A stretch of 64,000 bases of DNA from Symsagittifera roscoffensis (taxonomy: Eukaryota > Xenacoelomorpha > Acoela > Convolutidae): the NCBI RefSeq assembly GCF_963678635.1, contig NC_087067.1:52754233-52818232 (forward strand), in the 5' to 3' direction. Made by a program: the position numbers and the translations under genes. Below are positions 32,555-45,314 of the stretch, piece after piece. Each line of letters starts with the position of its first letter. Within the stretch, counting starts at the first letter, position 1. Under the pieces are notes generated by a model. That model saw only the letters and a program-made list of their open reading frames with translations. It did not search any database and was not told where the DNA came from.

Positions 32555-32775
32555 ACTTTAGCGGAACCAGCTTACATTTTGCGGAATCGGCTTAGAATTT
32601 GGTAATCCAGAACAGCTACCTCTATTTGCATTTTGCAAATCCGCGACAAAACAAATGTGCCGACTAAATTTACGGTGCTGATATTTGTACGCGGAATCCA
32701 CGGAAATTTGGCAAGTGGAATCCACTTAATTTTTTGAACAAGCTTAAAGACTTGTCTCTGGAATCCTGGAACATA
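32555..32775. repeat. GGAATCC-rich repeat (also at 37569-37788)
   Basis: Irregular recurrence of GCGGAATCxxC, GGAATCCAC and AAGCTTAAAGACTTGT. The same family forms the tandem pair at 53860-54790, where AATTTTGCGGAATC and TTTAAGACTTGTATCCGGA recur. Confidence 0.6.
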
Positions 32776-33307
32776 CATACACAAAAATGTGGCCCTTTCT
32801 AGTATTGATTTGTTTGTACCAGTACAGTTGTAAATTACTTTTTAGTCAGTTTTTTCTTCATTTGTAATAGTTGAAGAGCGAATAAAATAAGACAAAGATA
32901 ACGGCTAGTTGTCGGCAAATGGTAGGAAATGATTTGCAAACCACGTTTTTACAAATTAATTTAGACATGATCAAACTAATTATTTATATCAGCTGGAAAG
33001 ATTGAAAATTAGTCGTGAGTAAACATTGATGAATGTTGATTAGCACCTAAGTAATAAAATTGAAAAGTGCAAACCATACTGATCATTGTTGGGCTTACGT
33101 TTAGAGTTGAGTTATGGTGACGTGGTGGGTTATTGGCAGTTGTCAAAAGCGGAAGAATGGTCTTCATTATTGCTGAAGGGTCAAATGATATTCTTGCTAA
33201 TTTCGATTAAAGAACGCAATCATTTTTTCTCTGTTCAAGTGATTTAAAGCCTACTGGCCAAGGGTCAGGGATAACAGAGTGCATTCCCTGCAGTTGATTA
33301 TTTGATC

Positions 33308-33637
33308 AATACCGGCTAAAATATTATTTTTTCTCGAATAGAAATATTTGTCGACCTTTTTTTTTTAGGTTGACCGATTTGATTTTCCGAGCTGAAAAAA
33401 AAACAGGCCAAAAGGGACCTTTTTAGGCACTTTTTGGAAGTTTTTGACCGAAAAATTGCGTTTTTTTTCGGCGCGCGCACCTTCTCAAACTTAATATACA
33501 TTGGCGCCTTCCAAACTTTAGGTTCAGTCAGCCAAAATCAGGCATCTCAAAATAGTGCAAAGGGGGACCCTTTGGGTCGGCAGGGGGTCGAATTCCTGAA
33601 GGGGAGAGGCGTCTGCTCACCCTCTTAATCGACACCT
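33308..33637. mobile_element. CAGGGGCGG-family MITE, decayed copy (also 38322-38650)
   Basis: Shares TTTTTCGGCGCGCGCACC, ATATACATTGGCGCC and GGGGGACCCTTTGGG with 22265-22708 and ends AATCGACACCTG, a diverged version of the right terminus. The second copy is due to the 5-kb duplication. Confidence 0.7.
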
Positions 33638-33933
33638 GAAATGCACCCACAATTAGCGGAAACGTTGGAAAGTGCTAAAAACATGGGCAATGTCAAACCT
33701 TCTTCTGTCATAAGAAATTTTTTTAAATGATATGACAACAAATTTTGCCCATTCGAAAACATCAGAACTGAACAGGGGTTTTACTCCCCTTTTTATCAGT
33801 TCGAATTTTCTACACATTTGAGTTTATTCCATATAGCTTGAAAAATAGCTGGATGCTCTCGCTTATAGTTGTTTCTACTTATCATATAACCTTGAAATTT
33901 TTTGTCAGAAAAAAATTACAAATCACGATTCTT

Positions 33934-34024
33934 CCCAAACCCCCCTCCCCCTCCCCCTCCCCCTCCCCCTCCCAAACGGCTTTGGGGGGGAGGGGGGGGG
34001 GGTTCGAGGATGCTAACTTGGTCC
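33934..34024. mobile_element. C-rich/G-rich foldback (also 38947-39037)
   Basis: Four or more CCCCCT repeats, then AAACGGCTTT and a G-rich tract, ending GATGCTAACTTGGTCC, the right terminus of the GGACCAAGTTAACATCC family. The left terminus is missing. The C- and G-tracts could pair or form quadruplex-type structures. Confidence 0.6.
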
Positions 34025-35599
34025 AAAGTTACTGCCATTTACATGGAAATGAATGAACAGATGTTATTATAGCTTGCTGGTTGTTTGATTTCTTTTCAAT
34101 TAAATTTCTCGCCCCAAAAGTGTTTCGGATCACGGGCTTGATCTTTTAATCCTCAATTTTTACGGTAGCTTAAGACATGATTAGAAACAGGCCAAACAAA
34201 CAGATTTATTGCCGGAAATTCCCAGAAATCTGGCATAAATTCCTTGTGAGCTTTGAGCTGGAAGTTGAGCACAACACGCCTTCAACTGAAACAATATACT
34301 TAGTTCCTTTCAAAGGCTCCTTTGTTTTCCAGGAAAAAGAATATTTTCAATAAATTTTCGCTTCTGGCAGTTTTCATACTTCGCTGGTTTCGCACTTCGC
34401 GGTACTATTTCCAATTTATACAAAATATTTGAATTTAATTGGTCATAAATATTTTAATTTTAATATTGGAGTACTTAGTGGGCTGAATTGGTGGGCGTCT
34501 TTGATTGTTTGCTCAAATTTGCAAATAATTCTTATCCTCTACTTTCAACTTCAGAATTTATTAAGTATCCTTTGAAGGTAAAAAAATCATTTCAACGACA
34601 TAATTTATCATTGTTTTATTTCTTCGCCAGCTTTTTTGGTAAGTGTTCCAAAATTATTTTTAAATTACAATTAACTCTTAAGGGGACGACACTTGCTTTC
34701 ATAGAGATGACATTTTTGCTAGCAACTATAGTGAGGGGTGGAGGCATAGACGATTTATTGACAAGATTCAAAAGATGTATAGAGACCACGTTGCCTTGAT
34801 TATCAAGGTAGGATAATACGTAGTTTTTTCGAGACGGGGTGCATAGCGTTGAAGGATTATTATGCATTTGATCAGAGAGCCATATAAACTATTCAAAAAA
34901 TATTTGAGCAAATCATACCGGAAGTCATTTAGAACATCGAAAGTACTTCCAATAAAATCAAACATCGTGGCTTATTTTAAAGCATTCTGCTTCCATAATG
35001 GGTTCCAGACAACATTTTCCGAATAAAAGTGTTTCAGACGTTGTTGTAATGTCTGCCCAATGCAAAGTCTGATTTGATCTATTCTCTTCTAATTGGGCCA
35101 GGGGTGGAATAAGGGGCGGATTAAAGGGGGCGGCGGATTTGGGAGAGCTCAGAAAGTCAATATAGACGACCTGAAAAATAAAGTTGACAAAGTTTTTTTG
35201 GAAATCTTAGATCTTCCCCTGAAATGAACTGTTTTGCTCCCACCTATTTTTTTGTTTTGATTTAAAGATCCGTTACATATGGATTAAATCATGAGTGCAA
35301 CGTTTCATTGTTGCTTCTATGAAGCGTGGCCACGACCTTTTCTTCTGTTGACCGAAGAAACTTGCATGCGCTCAAATGTCCAGACGAGTTTAATGCACTT
35401 CTCTGTTTTCTTTCAGAGGTACGATTATATTCGTTTAAATCATAACTAATAACTCTTAGCCTAATTTTCATTGAAGTTATCTATTACTTTTTGTCTTCCT
35501 TCTAGCGTATTAGCAGTATACCGCTTTCTAAGTCAGATATAGTTTCAAAATGTCTGAAATACCCGCTAAAACTTCCTAGAGAAAAACTAAATAAAACAG
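34025..35599. other. Duplicated spacer without recognised gene
   Basis: AT-rich. Short open frames (34488-34799 plus, 34616-34867 minus, 35289-35471 minus) have no motif and are simply copied in the second duplicate. Confidence 0.45.
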
Positions 35600-35682
35600 A
35601 ACAGTGACAAAGCATGACATAAGCATGACATTACATGACAAAGCATGACATAAGCATAAGCATGACATAAGCATGACAATTG
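35600..35682. repeat. GCATGACATAA minisatellite (also 40613-40695)
   Basis: About seven imperfect units of GCATGACATAA or GCATGACAAA. The copies differ by one base (ACATTACATG versus ACATTGCATG). Confidence 0.85.
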
Positions 35683-36079
35683 CCCGAGTGGTAATTTTTT
35701 TTTGATATGCAAGAAGTTTTTTAATTGACTAGAGTTAAGTAAATATTTTTCGAAGTTTGAGTTTGTTGTGTTACTGCTTTGTCTGGATTTGTGGCGGATT
35801 GTAAGCAGAAAATAAAGGACGACGTAGTATCCTCAGGGAACGTTTGGGCCATGGTGACGATGATGGCATCTCGGCAGGTAAAATTGCAATGATCTTCGGT
35901 GTTGACGGAGAACTTGACGAGGCTGGTTCTATGATCGCTTCACTGAGTGCCATAGCGAATTGCCAAAAATGTGAAGTGTTTTTTGATCTACCTGAAGCTC
36001 TTTCTGATTAGCCGATGGATACCTCTGATTTAGTGTCATCCTCAGTTGCCGGGTTGTCTTGTGGTAGTGATTGTCCTAT

Positions 36080-39000
36080 ATCCGCATACCAATTTTTGCA
36101 TAACAATTGCATAAAAATTTGATAATGTCAACAAAAGTTTACTAGTGAAATCTCACTAGTAAACTTTTGTTGACATTTTTCCGCTGGTGGTGGAAAAAAA
36201 CAGCCGGACTCTCTTTTACAGCTCAAAATTTTCACTCAAATAATTTCACACCTCTACTACAAATGGACAGGCGCCAAAGGCGTCCTTTAAAAAAAAATTG
36301 AAAAAAAACCAAAGGTGGGACCCTTTGGGTTGCGTCGGTGTGAAAATCTTGAAGAAAGGCCTCCGCCCCCTTCCCCCTGCAACCCCCCTAAATCAGCCAC
36401 TGTTTTGGCCTAAAAAAATAGGTTTTTTGAGTTTAGACCGGATGATATGATTGTTATGGAATATCATTTTACTGCTTTGAAAGCGTAGGCGCAACTTTTT
36501 ATCAGCATGGCTAGTTGTTGCTCAGCATGCTTAACATCGAAGTCAGAAGACAATCTCGGTAGAATAGCACATGCTGAGTTTGAAATTTCTTCGGTCTTTG
36601 GAGCTTGTGGTTGATGATATTTGGAAAAAGTCGTTGCTTGAATTATTTTTTGAACCCTGTTAAGCAAAAAAACAAAGCCCTTGCTTTTCGTTCAAACTTA
36701 ATTTTTTTTCAGAGTTGGTTAGAATCCCCACTTCTTATAAGCATCGATTTCATGTTGTAACGAGTGGTTTTACATGTTGAGTATGAAAATCACGTTGCGT
36801 ATGTGAGCCATGGCTTAAATCAGTCCGTAGGCCAAATTTTATTACAATCCGACAATGTGAACATAAAAATTACTCTGAAAAACTTACAGGTGAAGAGCAA
36901 CATCTTTGATACAAAAATTACTGAGTCGCCAGCTTGCATAAGCGTATTTGGATCTGCTTAACAAATACCCAACCCCCTAATGTATCTACTAAAAAATTAC
37001 CACTCCTATAAATAAAAGCATTAAATTAGCGTTCTAGTTTAAACTCAATTTTGCTGCATTCTGATTGGTCGAAAATTCGACTAGACTAATTTGCTTAAAA
37101 ATTGGCCTCTCCCATTTCTTGAATCCGTTTGTTTGTTCCGAACAAATTATTCGATTGCTGGGCTACTATTGATCACTTTTTTCAGATCCTTGATTGTTGC
37201 ATCATATTCCTTTAACCGTATTAACCACCCATTTTGACATCTCACTGCCTCGATAGCTTCGACTATTTTCGTGTCAAATACTCGAAGAATGAACGACCAC
37301 CTTTCCGATCTCAAATACTGAATGAATGAAAACAAACTGAGATATTCTATTTCATGATTTATAATGCTGAGTTTTAAGTAAATTTCACTTATTCTAAACA
37401 CTAAAGGGTACATCCACAAAATTTTTGGATTCCACTAACAATAGTCATATCTTTTCTTTCAATTTCCGCAATTGCTAGATAAAATTCTAGCTATTGCTCT
37501 TAATTGTTCACACAGGACTGGTTCAGTTCAGCATAACAAACAAACGTATGTTTTTGTGAAATCGGTTTACTTTAGCGGAACCAGCTTACATTTTGCGGAA
37601 TCGGCTTAGAATTTGGTAATCCAGAACAGCTACCTCTATTTGCATTTTGCAAATCCGCGACAAAACAAATGTGCCGACTAAATTTACGGTGCTGATATTT
37701 GTACGCGGAATCCACGGAAATTTGGCAAGTGGAATCCACTTAATTTTTTGAACAAGCTTAAAGACTTGTCTCTGGAATCCTGGAACATACATACACAAAA
37801 ATGTGGCCCTTTCTAGTATTGATTTGTTTGTACCAGTACAGTTGTAAATTACTTTTTAGTCAGTTTTTTCTTCATTTGTAATAGTTGAAGAGCGAATAAA
37901 ATAAGACAAAGATAACGGCTAGTTGTCGGCAAATGGTAGGAAATGATTTGCAAACCACGTTTTTACAAATTAATTTAGACATGATCAAACTAATTATTTA
38001 TATCAGCTGGAAAGATTGAAAATTAGTCGTGAGTAAACATTGATGAATGTTGATTAGCACCTAAGTAATAAAATTGAAAAGTGCAAACCATACTGATCAT
38101 TGTTGGGCTTACGTTTAGAGTTGAGTTATGGTGACGTGGTGGGTTATTGGCAGTTGTCAAAAGCGGAAGAATGGTCTTCATTATTGCTGAAGGGTCAAAT
38201 GATATTCTTGCTAATTTCGATTAAAGAACGCAATCATTTTTTCTCTGTTCAAGTGATTTAAAGCCTACTGGCCAAGGGTCAGGGATAACAGAGTGCATTC
38301 CCTGCAGTTGATTATTTGATCAATACCGGCTAAAATATTATTTTTTCTCGAATAGAAATATTTGTCGACCTTTTTTTTTTAGGTTGACCGATTTGATTTT
38401 CCGAGCTGAAAAAAAACAGGCCAAAAGGGACCTTTTTAGGCACTTTTTGGAAGTTTTTGACCGAAAAATTGCGTTTTTTTTCGGCGCGCGCACCTTCTCA
38501 AACTTAATATACATTGGCGCCTTCCAAACTTTAGGTTCAGTCAGCCAAAATCAGGCATCTCAAAATAGTGCAAAGGGGGACCCTTTGGGTCGGCAGGGGG
38601 TCGAATTCCTGAAGGGGAGAGGCGTCTGCTCACCCTCTTAATCGACATCTGAAATGCACCCACAATTAGCGGAAACGTTGGAAAGTGCTAAAAACATGGG
38701 CAATGTCAAACCTTCTTCTGTCATAAGAAATTTTTTTAAATGATATGACAACAAATTTTGCCCATTCGAAAACATCAGAACTGAACAGGGGTTTTACTCC
38801 CCTTTTTATCAGTTCGAATTTTCTACACATTTGAGTTTATTCCATATAGCTTGAAAAATAGCTGGATGCTCTCGCTTATAGTTGTTTCTACTTATCATAT
38901 AACCTTGAAATTTTTTGTCAGAAAAAAATTACAAATCACGATTCTTCCCAAACCCCCCTCCCCCTCCCCCTCCCCCTCCCCCTCCCAAACGGCTTTGGGG

Positions 39001-41090
39001 GGGAGGGGGGGGGGGTTCGAGGATGCTAACTTGGTCCAAAGTTACTGCCATTTACATGGAAATGAATGAACAGATGTTATTATAGCTTGCTGGTTGTTTG
39101 ATTTCTTTTCAATTAAATTTCTCGCCCCAAAAGTGTTTCGGATCACGGGCTTGATCTTTTAATCCTCAATTTTTACGGTAGCTTAAGACATGATTAGAAA
39201 CAGGCCAAACAAACAGATTTATTGCCGGAAATTCCCAGAAATCTGGCATAAATTCCTTGTGAGCTTTGAGCTGGAAGTTGAGCACAACACGCCTTCAACT
39301 GAAACAATATACTTAGTTCCTTTCAAAGGCTCCTTTGTTTTCCAGGAAAAAGAATATTTTCAATAAATTTTCGCTTCTGGCAGTTTTCATACTTCGCTGG
39401 TTTCGCACTTCGCGGTACTATTTCCAATTTATACAAAATATTTGAATTTAATTGGTCATAAATATTTTAATTTTAATATTGGAGTACTTAGTGGGCTGAA
39501 TTGGTGGGCGTCTTTGATTGTTTGCTCAAATTTGCAAATAATTCTTATCCTCTACTTTCAACTTCAGAATTTATTAAGTATCCTTTGAAGGTAAAAAAAT
39601 CATTTCAACGACATAATTTATCATTGTTTTATTTCTTCGCCAGCTTTTTTGGTAAGTGTTCCAAAATTATTTTTAAATTACAATTAACTCTTAAGGGGAC
39701 GACACTTGCTTTCATAGAGATGACATTTTTGCTAGCAACTATAGTGAGGGGTGGAGGCATAGACGATTTATTGACAAGATTCAAAAGATGTATAGAGACC
39801 ACGTTGCCTTGATTATCAAGGTAGGATAATACGTAGTTTTTTTGAGACGGGGTGCATAGCGTTGAAGGATTATTATGCATTTGATCAGAGAGCCATATAA
39901 ACTATTCAAAAAATATTTGAGCAAATCATACCGGAAGTCATTTAGAACATCGAAAGTACTTCCAATAAAATCAAACATCGTGGCTTATTTTAAAGCATTC
40001 TGCTTCCATAATGGGTTCCAGACAACATTTTCCGAATAAAAGTGTTTCAGACGTTGTTGTAATGTCTGCCCAATGCAAAGTCTGATTTGATCTATTCTCT
40101 TCTAATTGGGCCAGGGGTGGAATAAGGGGCGGATTAAAGGGGGCGGCGGATTTGGGAGAGCTCAGAAAGTCAATATAGACGACCTGAAAAATAAAGTTGA
40201 CAAAGTTTTTTTGGAAATCTTAGATCTTCCCCTGAAATGAACTGTTTTGCTCCCACCTATTTTTTTGTTTTGATTTAAAGATCCGTTACATATGGATTAA
40301 ATCATGAGTGCAACGTTTCATTGTTGCTTCTATGAAGCGTGGCCACGACCTTTTCTTCTGTTGACCGAAGAAACTTGCATGCGCTCAAATGTCCAGACGA
40401 GTTTAATGCACTTCTCTGTTTTCTTTCAGAGGTACGATTATATTCATTTAAATCATAACTAATAACTCTTAGCCTAATTTTCATTGAAGTTATCTATTAC
40501 TTTTTGTCTTCCTTCTAGCGTATTAGCAGTATACCGCTTTCTAAGTCAGATATAGTTTCAAAATGTCTGAAATACCCGCTAAAACTTCCTAGAGAAAAAC
40601 TAAATAAAACAGAACAGTGACAAAGCATGACATAAGCATGACATTGCATGACAAAGCATGACATAAGCATAAGCATGACATAAGCATGACAATTGCCCGA
40701 GTGGTAATTTTTTTTTGATATGCAAGAAGTTTTTTAATTGACTAGAGTTAAGTAAATATTTTTCGAAGTTTGAGTTTGTTGTGTTACTGCTTTGTCTGGA
40801 TTTGTGGCGGATTGTAAGCAGAAAATAAAGGACGACGTAGTATCCTCAGGGAACGTTTGGGCCATGGTGACGATGATGGCATCTCGGCAGGTAAAATTGC
40901 AATGATCTTCGGTGTTGACGGAGAACTTGACGAGGCTGGTTCTATGATCGCTTCACTGAGTGCCATAGCGAATTGCCAAAAATGTGAAGTGTTTTTTGAT
41001 CTACCTGAAGCTCTTTCTGATTAGCCGATGGATACCTCTGATTTAGTGTCATCCTCAGTTGCCGGGTTGTCTTGTGGTAGTGATTGTCCT
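36080..41090. repeat. ~5.01-kb tandem duplication, copy 2
   Basis: Second copy, offset 5,014 bp falling to 5,013 bp after a one-base poly-A/T difference. Its right edge lies inside the minus-strand Gypsy pol, which continues uninterrupted to the right, so copy 2 keeps the ancestral right flank and copy 1 the ancestral left flank (the hAT element). Confidence 0.95.
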
Positions 41091-43560
41091 TCTAGTGTGT
41101 TTATGCCTCATGAATGAACTGAAAAACCTTGTGACAGAGTTTGTACAGGCTCTGGCGATTGTGGAACACTTTTTGAGCTTCTATCCCTGCCTGCGTATGT
41201 CTCTGGCTGAGACAACACTTGGGATTTGCCCTGGGGTTGTGTCGCTCAGTTGCCGAGCTCTCTTAGTCCTGGACATTGATCTCCGGCAATACTGGTGCAA
41301 ATGTTATGGGTCTATTTTCAGTGAGCCCGGCCACGATTCTCGGATTCACGGATTTCCTGCTGCTGTTTTTAGCTGTGCCGACTTCTTTTGGACCAGATTA
41401 TTTTAGCATCTACCGAAGGAAGTTTTTCCGCCAGTTTGTTGGGGTCCTGGGAAGATGAGAAAACTGATGACGGATCCCATCCTTGTCGAGATGGTATGAA
41501 GCAAGATTTTTTACGCCAGCATTTTGGGTTTTGATTGCCTTGAATTTTGGGAATTGCTGGGTTGATTCTAAATGCTGAGAAATAGTTATAACAGCTTTTC
41601 AGATAATGTAATTTTTTGCGGAAAATTTTTCCTTTTTCGGTTATGAAAGTGATACCAGTTACTTTTACTAGCTTGTCCATGAGTAAGTTGAATAAAGTTG
41701 CCTCAGATTTTTTGTCAATAATTTTCCAATGATATAACACATTTTTTTTCTGTAAGTATATTGACATGTTAACCAGCAGATAGTTTTCTTAAAGTACTCG
41801 CATTTGTACTGTTTTTCTACTCTTATTGGTCATGTAAACCCAATGCAAACGCAATTGATGCACAAATACCATCCTGTACTTCTTGCTCAATAGCTACTCC
41901 AAGACCCTTATGGCTGGCGTCGCAATTGACTCTGAACGTTTCGACCTATGATAATGGAACGTCCTTGTTATGTTAACGATTAAAATTAATACACTTTTAA
42001 AACTATAAAATCTCTTTTTTTCTGACCACTGGAGTTTCTGTTTGTTTTCTTTTTTATGTGATGATCTGAAAGGCTCAGTATCTACCTGAGGATTTTGATC
42101 TACCGTTGAGAATGATTGACCACTCCCTGGAACAAGGGTTTAACTTAAACCCAGATTATATTTCAGACAGTTTCTTCCTGAGTCATTGACATCTTATCTT
42201 CGCCGGGACGGTTTTTGGGTCTTTAAAACGTTCAACGTCTAATCTCCTGAACACCGCTTTCACTGTGTGATTTGGTTCTTTGATTATACCCCAAGAAACT
42301 CTAATATTGTTGGCCGAGAAACAGAATAGTTCGGCGACTCCTTGAAATGTATTATCAAACACTTTTGGAATACGTTGAACATATCTGTGAGGCCAGAGAA
42401 ATTAATCTTGAATCTAAGTGTACCAGTGAATTCTCCTCACACAATGTTCAAGTAGCAGTGGTTAAGGACCAATTCATCCAAATTAAGTTGATTGAATGCA
42501 TAATTCAAATCTAGATAGGTGAACGATGCTCATCTTCGGGTCTCTGATGTAATGATTTGAGCGGCTAAATCCAGAAGTTCTAAAAATGTTACATTTGATA
42601 CTTGTTCTTGTGTATCTGCGCGTTCATTGGCTTCGCGTCTATTGTCAACCTGATTTAGAAATCTTTCTTGGCTGTGATTACCACTGGTTTCACAAATTAA
42701 TCACTAGTGCACTTATCAAGTTTGGCGATATATTTCTCCTTGAACAGTTTCTTGCTTTCCTTGCTGATTCTGGCTTGATTATGAATGGACTCTTTTCGTC
42801 CTTTGCCCTGGACTGGAACTAGTAGCTATTTGTAGTGGATGAAAAATTTATGGTTTATGGGCCTATTCCTATCTTGTGTAAAATCGGGCCGAAATCTTGG
42901 TGAAATTATCTTTTCACTGACTACAATCTGGTTCTCCCTCCACTGTTAAAATTTCTAATTTTGCTGGTGATTTCATATGGCTTATTGAATTCCTGGCAAA
43001 GGTTAGATGAAAAGTCCTAGTAATCATCTCGTCTTCTTTTTCGAAACAAATAATTGGGTTGATTTAACTCCAGCCATAAGATTTCAATTTTACAATAAAC
43101 GCGCCATGAAGTTTTATGGGTCTGAGTTTATAATCCAAGTATATTGTGCGTAATGGTTCTCAAAAATACTTCGAAGTTTCGCTGATTTGTTTGACTGTTC
43201 TATCCATATACTTTGGTTGCACTTCAGATATACTCATCGACGAGTACTCGAGTTCACTGTCAGTATCAATGCATTTTGAATATTGGCGTCTTCTTCCTCT
43301 ATTTCTGATTCCACGTTAGCAACCCAGTTTTTCCTATTTGAACACTCTGCGAAATGGGCACATCAGTTCTTGCACATACCGTTTTTTGCTAGTCAATTTT
43401 ACAATTCAAGATAAACTTGTTCCCGCAAACATCGCATGGTTTGGCCGGTTGCTTTGATTCTTAGATCTGATTACTTCCTTCTCTATTTGCGTATTGGACT
43501 CTGTTAAAATGCAATTGTGCAGTTTTTCTGTCTTGAACAGACATCAATTATTTGTGCTTG
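40784..43560 (-). pseudogene. Decayed Ty3/Gypsy gag-pol
   Basis: Read right to left on the minus strand, with many stops and frame changes: a Cys-rich zinc-finger-like region (PCDVCGNKF, about 43430) and CxHFAECSN (about 43340); reverse transcriptase near 42350-42500 with NHCYLNIVRGEFTGTLRFK and GLTDMFNVFQKC, the typical HCNF...GGxxTGTYRFKTGF...GLxDxPxxFQ order; and a Ser/Pro-rich pol tail ending at 40784. The catalytic YVDD box was not found. The tail is duplicated at 35771-36077 as part of the 5-kb duplication. LTRs not identified. Confidence 0.65.
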
Positions 43561-44053
43561 ATGCATTTTGTGTTTGGATTGAAAAGTCCTGATTGACCAG
43601 CTGCAGTTTGGTTTTGTTTCTGCAGAACTGTTATCGCTGCGTGTCAATTCTGCTGCAAGAGCGCGGACTTATTTCTTTCATCAGGATACGTGCCGAGCAG
43701 AATACAGAACTCCCGCTGGATATTTGGATATCTCAGCTTCACCATGAGAATGTTGAAATTACACCCCGATTACTTGCCTCGGCCCAGCCGAAATTTGACG
43801 CTTTCCCTTCGAGTCGAAGTGAAAATCCTTCTAGTCTTTCCTTTTTGCCTGGTTTCTAGTTGTACAGTTGCATTCGCTCCACAATAAACCCATTTACCTC
43901 TTTGAAAAATGAGTCACAAGACTCGTAGAACACCTTGAAACTGACTGTGTTTTTGTTCGTTTGGCGAAATTTGGCCTATATAACGTTCCTTCCATTCCAT
44001 GAAAGGAAAACAGAGGCGAAATAACCGTCTTGTTCTTGTTGCATATGTATATA
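43561..44053. other. Spacer, probably Gypsy-derived
   Basis: No gene recognised. The open frames at 43593-43887 lack motifs. It may hold the gag 5' part of the neighbouring relic. Confidence 0.35.
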
Positions 44054-44431
44054 CAGGGGCGGATTTATGATTTTCTCGAGAGGGGCGGATTTTCAAACAA
44101 TTTTCGAAAACTTTGACAATCTTTTTTTAGGTCGACCAAAACGATTTTGCGAGCCATCCTAGCACTCCATAATGACCCTAGTTTAAGGAAAAAATTTTGA
44201 GCACGCATGCCTTAGTCAAAAGTGCAGTTTTCGATCATTTTTGGAAGTTTTTGACCAAAAACTTCCAACATTTTTGCGCGCACTTCCATTCATAATTAGC
44301 ATATATTGGCGCCATGCTTTAGGAAAAACTACAGTGTTGGTTGCGAAAGAGGGAAGGCTTTGATTTGTCAGGGGGTCGAATCCTTGAAGGAGGGAGGCAA
44401 AGACCTCTCTTCCAATGTCCTACATCCGCCC

Positions 44432-44434
<3 letters not shown>
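44054..44434. mobile_element. CAGGGGCGG-family MITE inserted beside a TA repeat
   Basis: Begins CAGGGGCGGATTTATG and ends CATCCGCCCCTG. The left flank TGTATATA and right flank TATATATA are consistent with an 8-bp target duplication with one change, or with insertion into TA repeats. Interior GGGGGTCGAATCCTTGAAGG corresponds to the B-box-like part. Confidence 0.85.

Positions 44435-44495
<61 letters not shown>
44435..44495. repeat. (TA)n microsatellite, about 30 units
   Basis: Uninterrupted TATA... between the MITE and the left LTR. Open frames encoding YIYIYI across it are artefacts. Confidence 0.98.
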
Positions 44496-44498
<3 letters not shown>

Positions 44499-44502
44499 CC
44501 TT

Positions 44503-44755
44503 TGTGGTATGGCAGTGAAGATCATATTAAGCCGACTATTTGATGCATACCAATTAAGGTGTTACTTAAGGTTAAGGACAGTTCTCCCGCCAGCCACCAC
44601 TCATGAAGTATCTATAAACACTCTCTCTGATACCGTCAAAGATTATAGTTTTGCCATTTTTTTGTGTGACTAATTCATTCAACCAATTTCCAATTCAACT
44701 TTTACAATCGGTTTTAATTTAGTTAATTAATAGTTAGATAGTTTGACATCTCACA
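44503..44755 (+). repeat. Left LTR
   Basis: TGTGGTATGGCAG...CACA. It carries a 7-base insertion (GACATCT) near its end relative to the right LTR, plus scattered substitutions. Confidence 0.9.
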
Positions 44756-44816
44756 TGGCGCAGCCAGCAGATTCGACCCATGAAGAACGGACTGAATTTT
44801 TAGGGGTACCTGTATT

Positions 44817-45314
44817 TTGAATCAAGCCATCCCTAGACTCACCTTTTACATGGGAAATCTGCATTGGCCATTTCTTTTTAGCATTGTGATCACAAATCTT
44901 TTAGTCGATCCTGCAGAAGTATTTAACGACCCTCCTCCTAGGCCGGAAAAAAATCCAGATTTAGAAAACGACACCGAAAGAAACAATAGGATCGCATTAG
45001 ACCAAGCTGAAATCAGGAAGGTGAACGAAAATATAATCGAAAGGAGGAAGAAAGGTCCCAAATTAGGACAAAACATATTCTATCACGAAGCGGACCAACG
45101 GATCAAATCACGTTTGTTCTTCGCTTTAGGAACTGAAGAGAAGAAACTTTATCTCCAAAGTTTCCCCTATACTATTCTCTCTGATATCAATTTCATAAAT
45201 TTTTTCGCCCAATGCAAAAGTCTATTCAAAAAGAAGACGAATTTTATAGTCGAACGCATGCACCTCTACAACCCCAACCAAGCTGACAGCGAAGTTCTAG
45301 AATCTTTTTCTTAA
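44817..45314 (+). pseudogene. gag capsid region of the Gypsy element
   Basis: 165-codon open frame with RIKSRLFFALGTEEKKLYLQ and FAQCKSLFKK...ERMHLYN, the order seen in gag proteins of related retrotransposons. The frame stops at 45314 and coding continues brokenly. Zinc-knuckle-like CYFCSKEFSP...C...GHFARCC lies at about 45690-45805. Confidence 0.65.

Larger units (their letters stand above)
31066..36077. repeat. ~5.01-kb tandem duplication, copy 1
   Basis: Starts ATCCGCATACCAATTTTTGC and ends GGTAGTGATTGTCCT. It is repeated immediately downstream after two bases (AT). By eye there are only about six to ten differences in 5 kb (for example 32298, 33647, 34830, 35405, 35631 and poly-T length near 33355). 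No protein gene recognised within; it holds MITE, palindrome and minisatellite pieces and the tail of a Gypsy pol. Confidence 0.95.

Noticed and set aside
41059-41406. 115-codon plus-strand frame
   Set aside because: It is opposite the minus-strand Gypsy pol tail and has no motif.
44306-44673. Open frames encoding YIYIYI runs
   Set aside because: They cross a (TA)n microsatellite.
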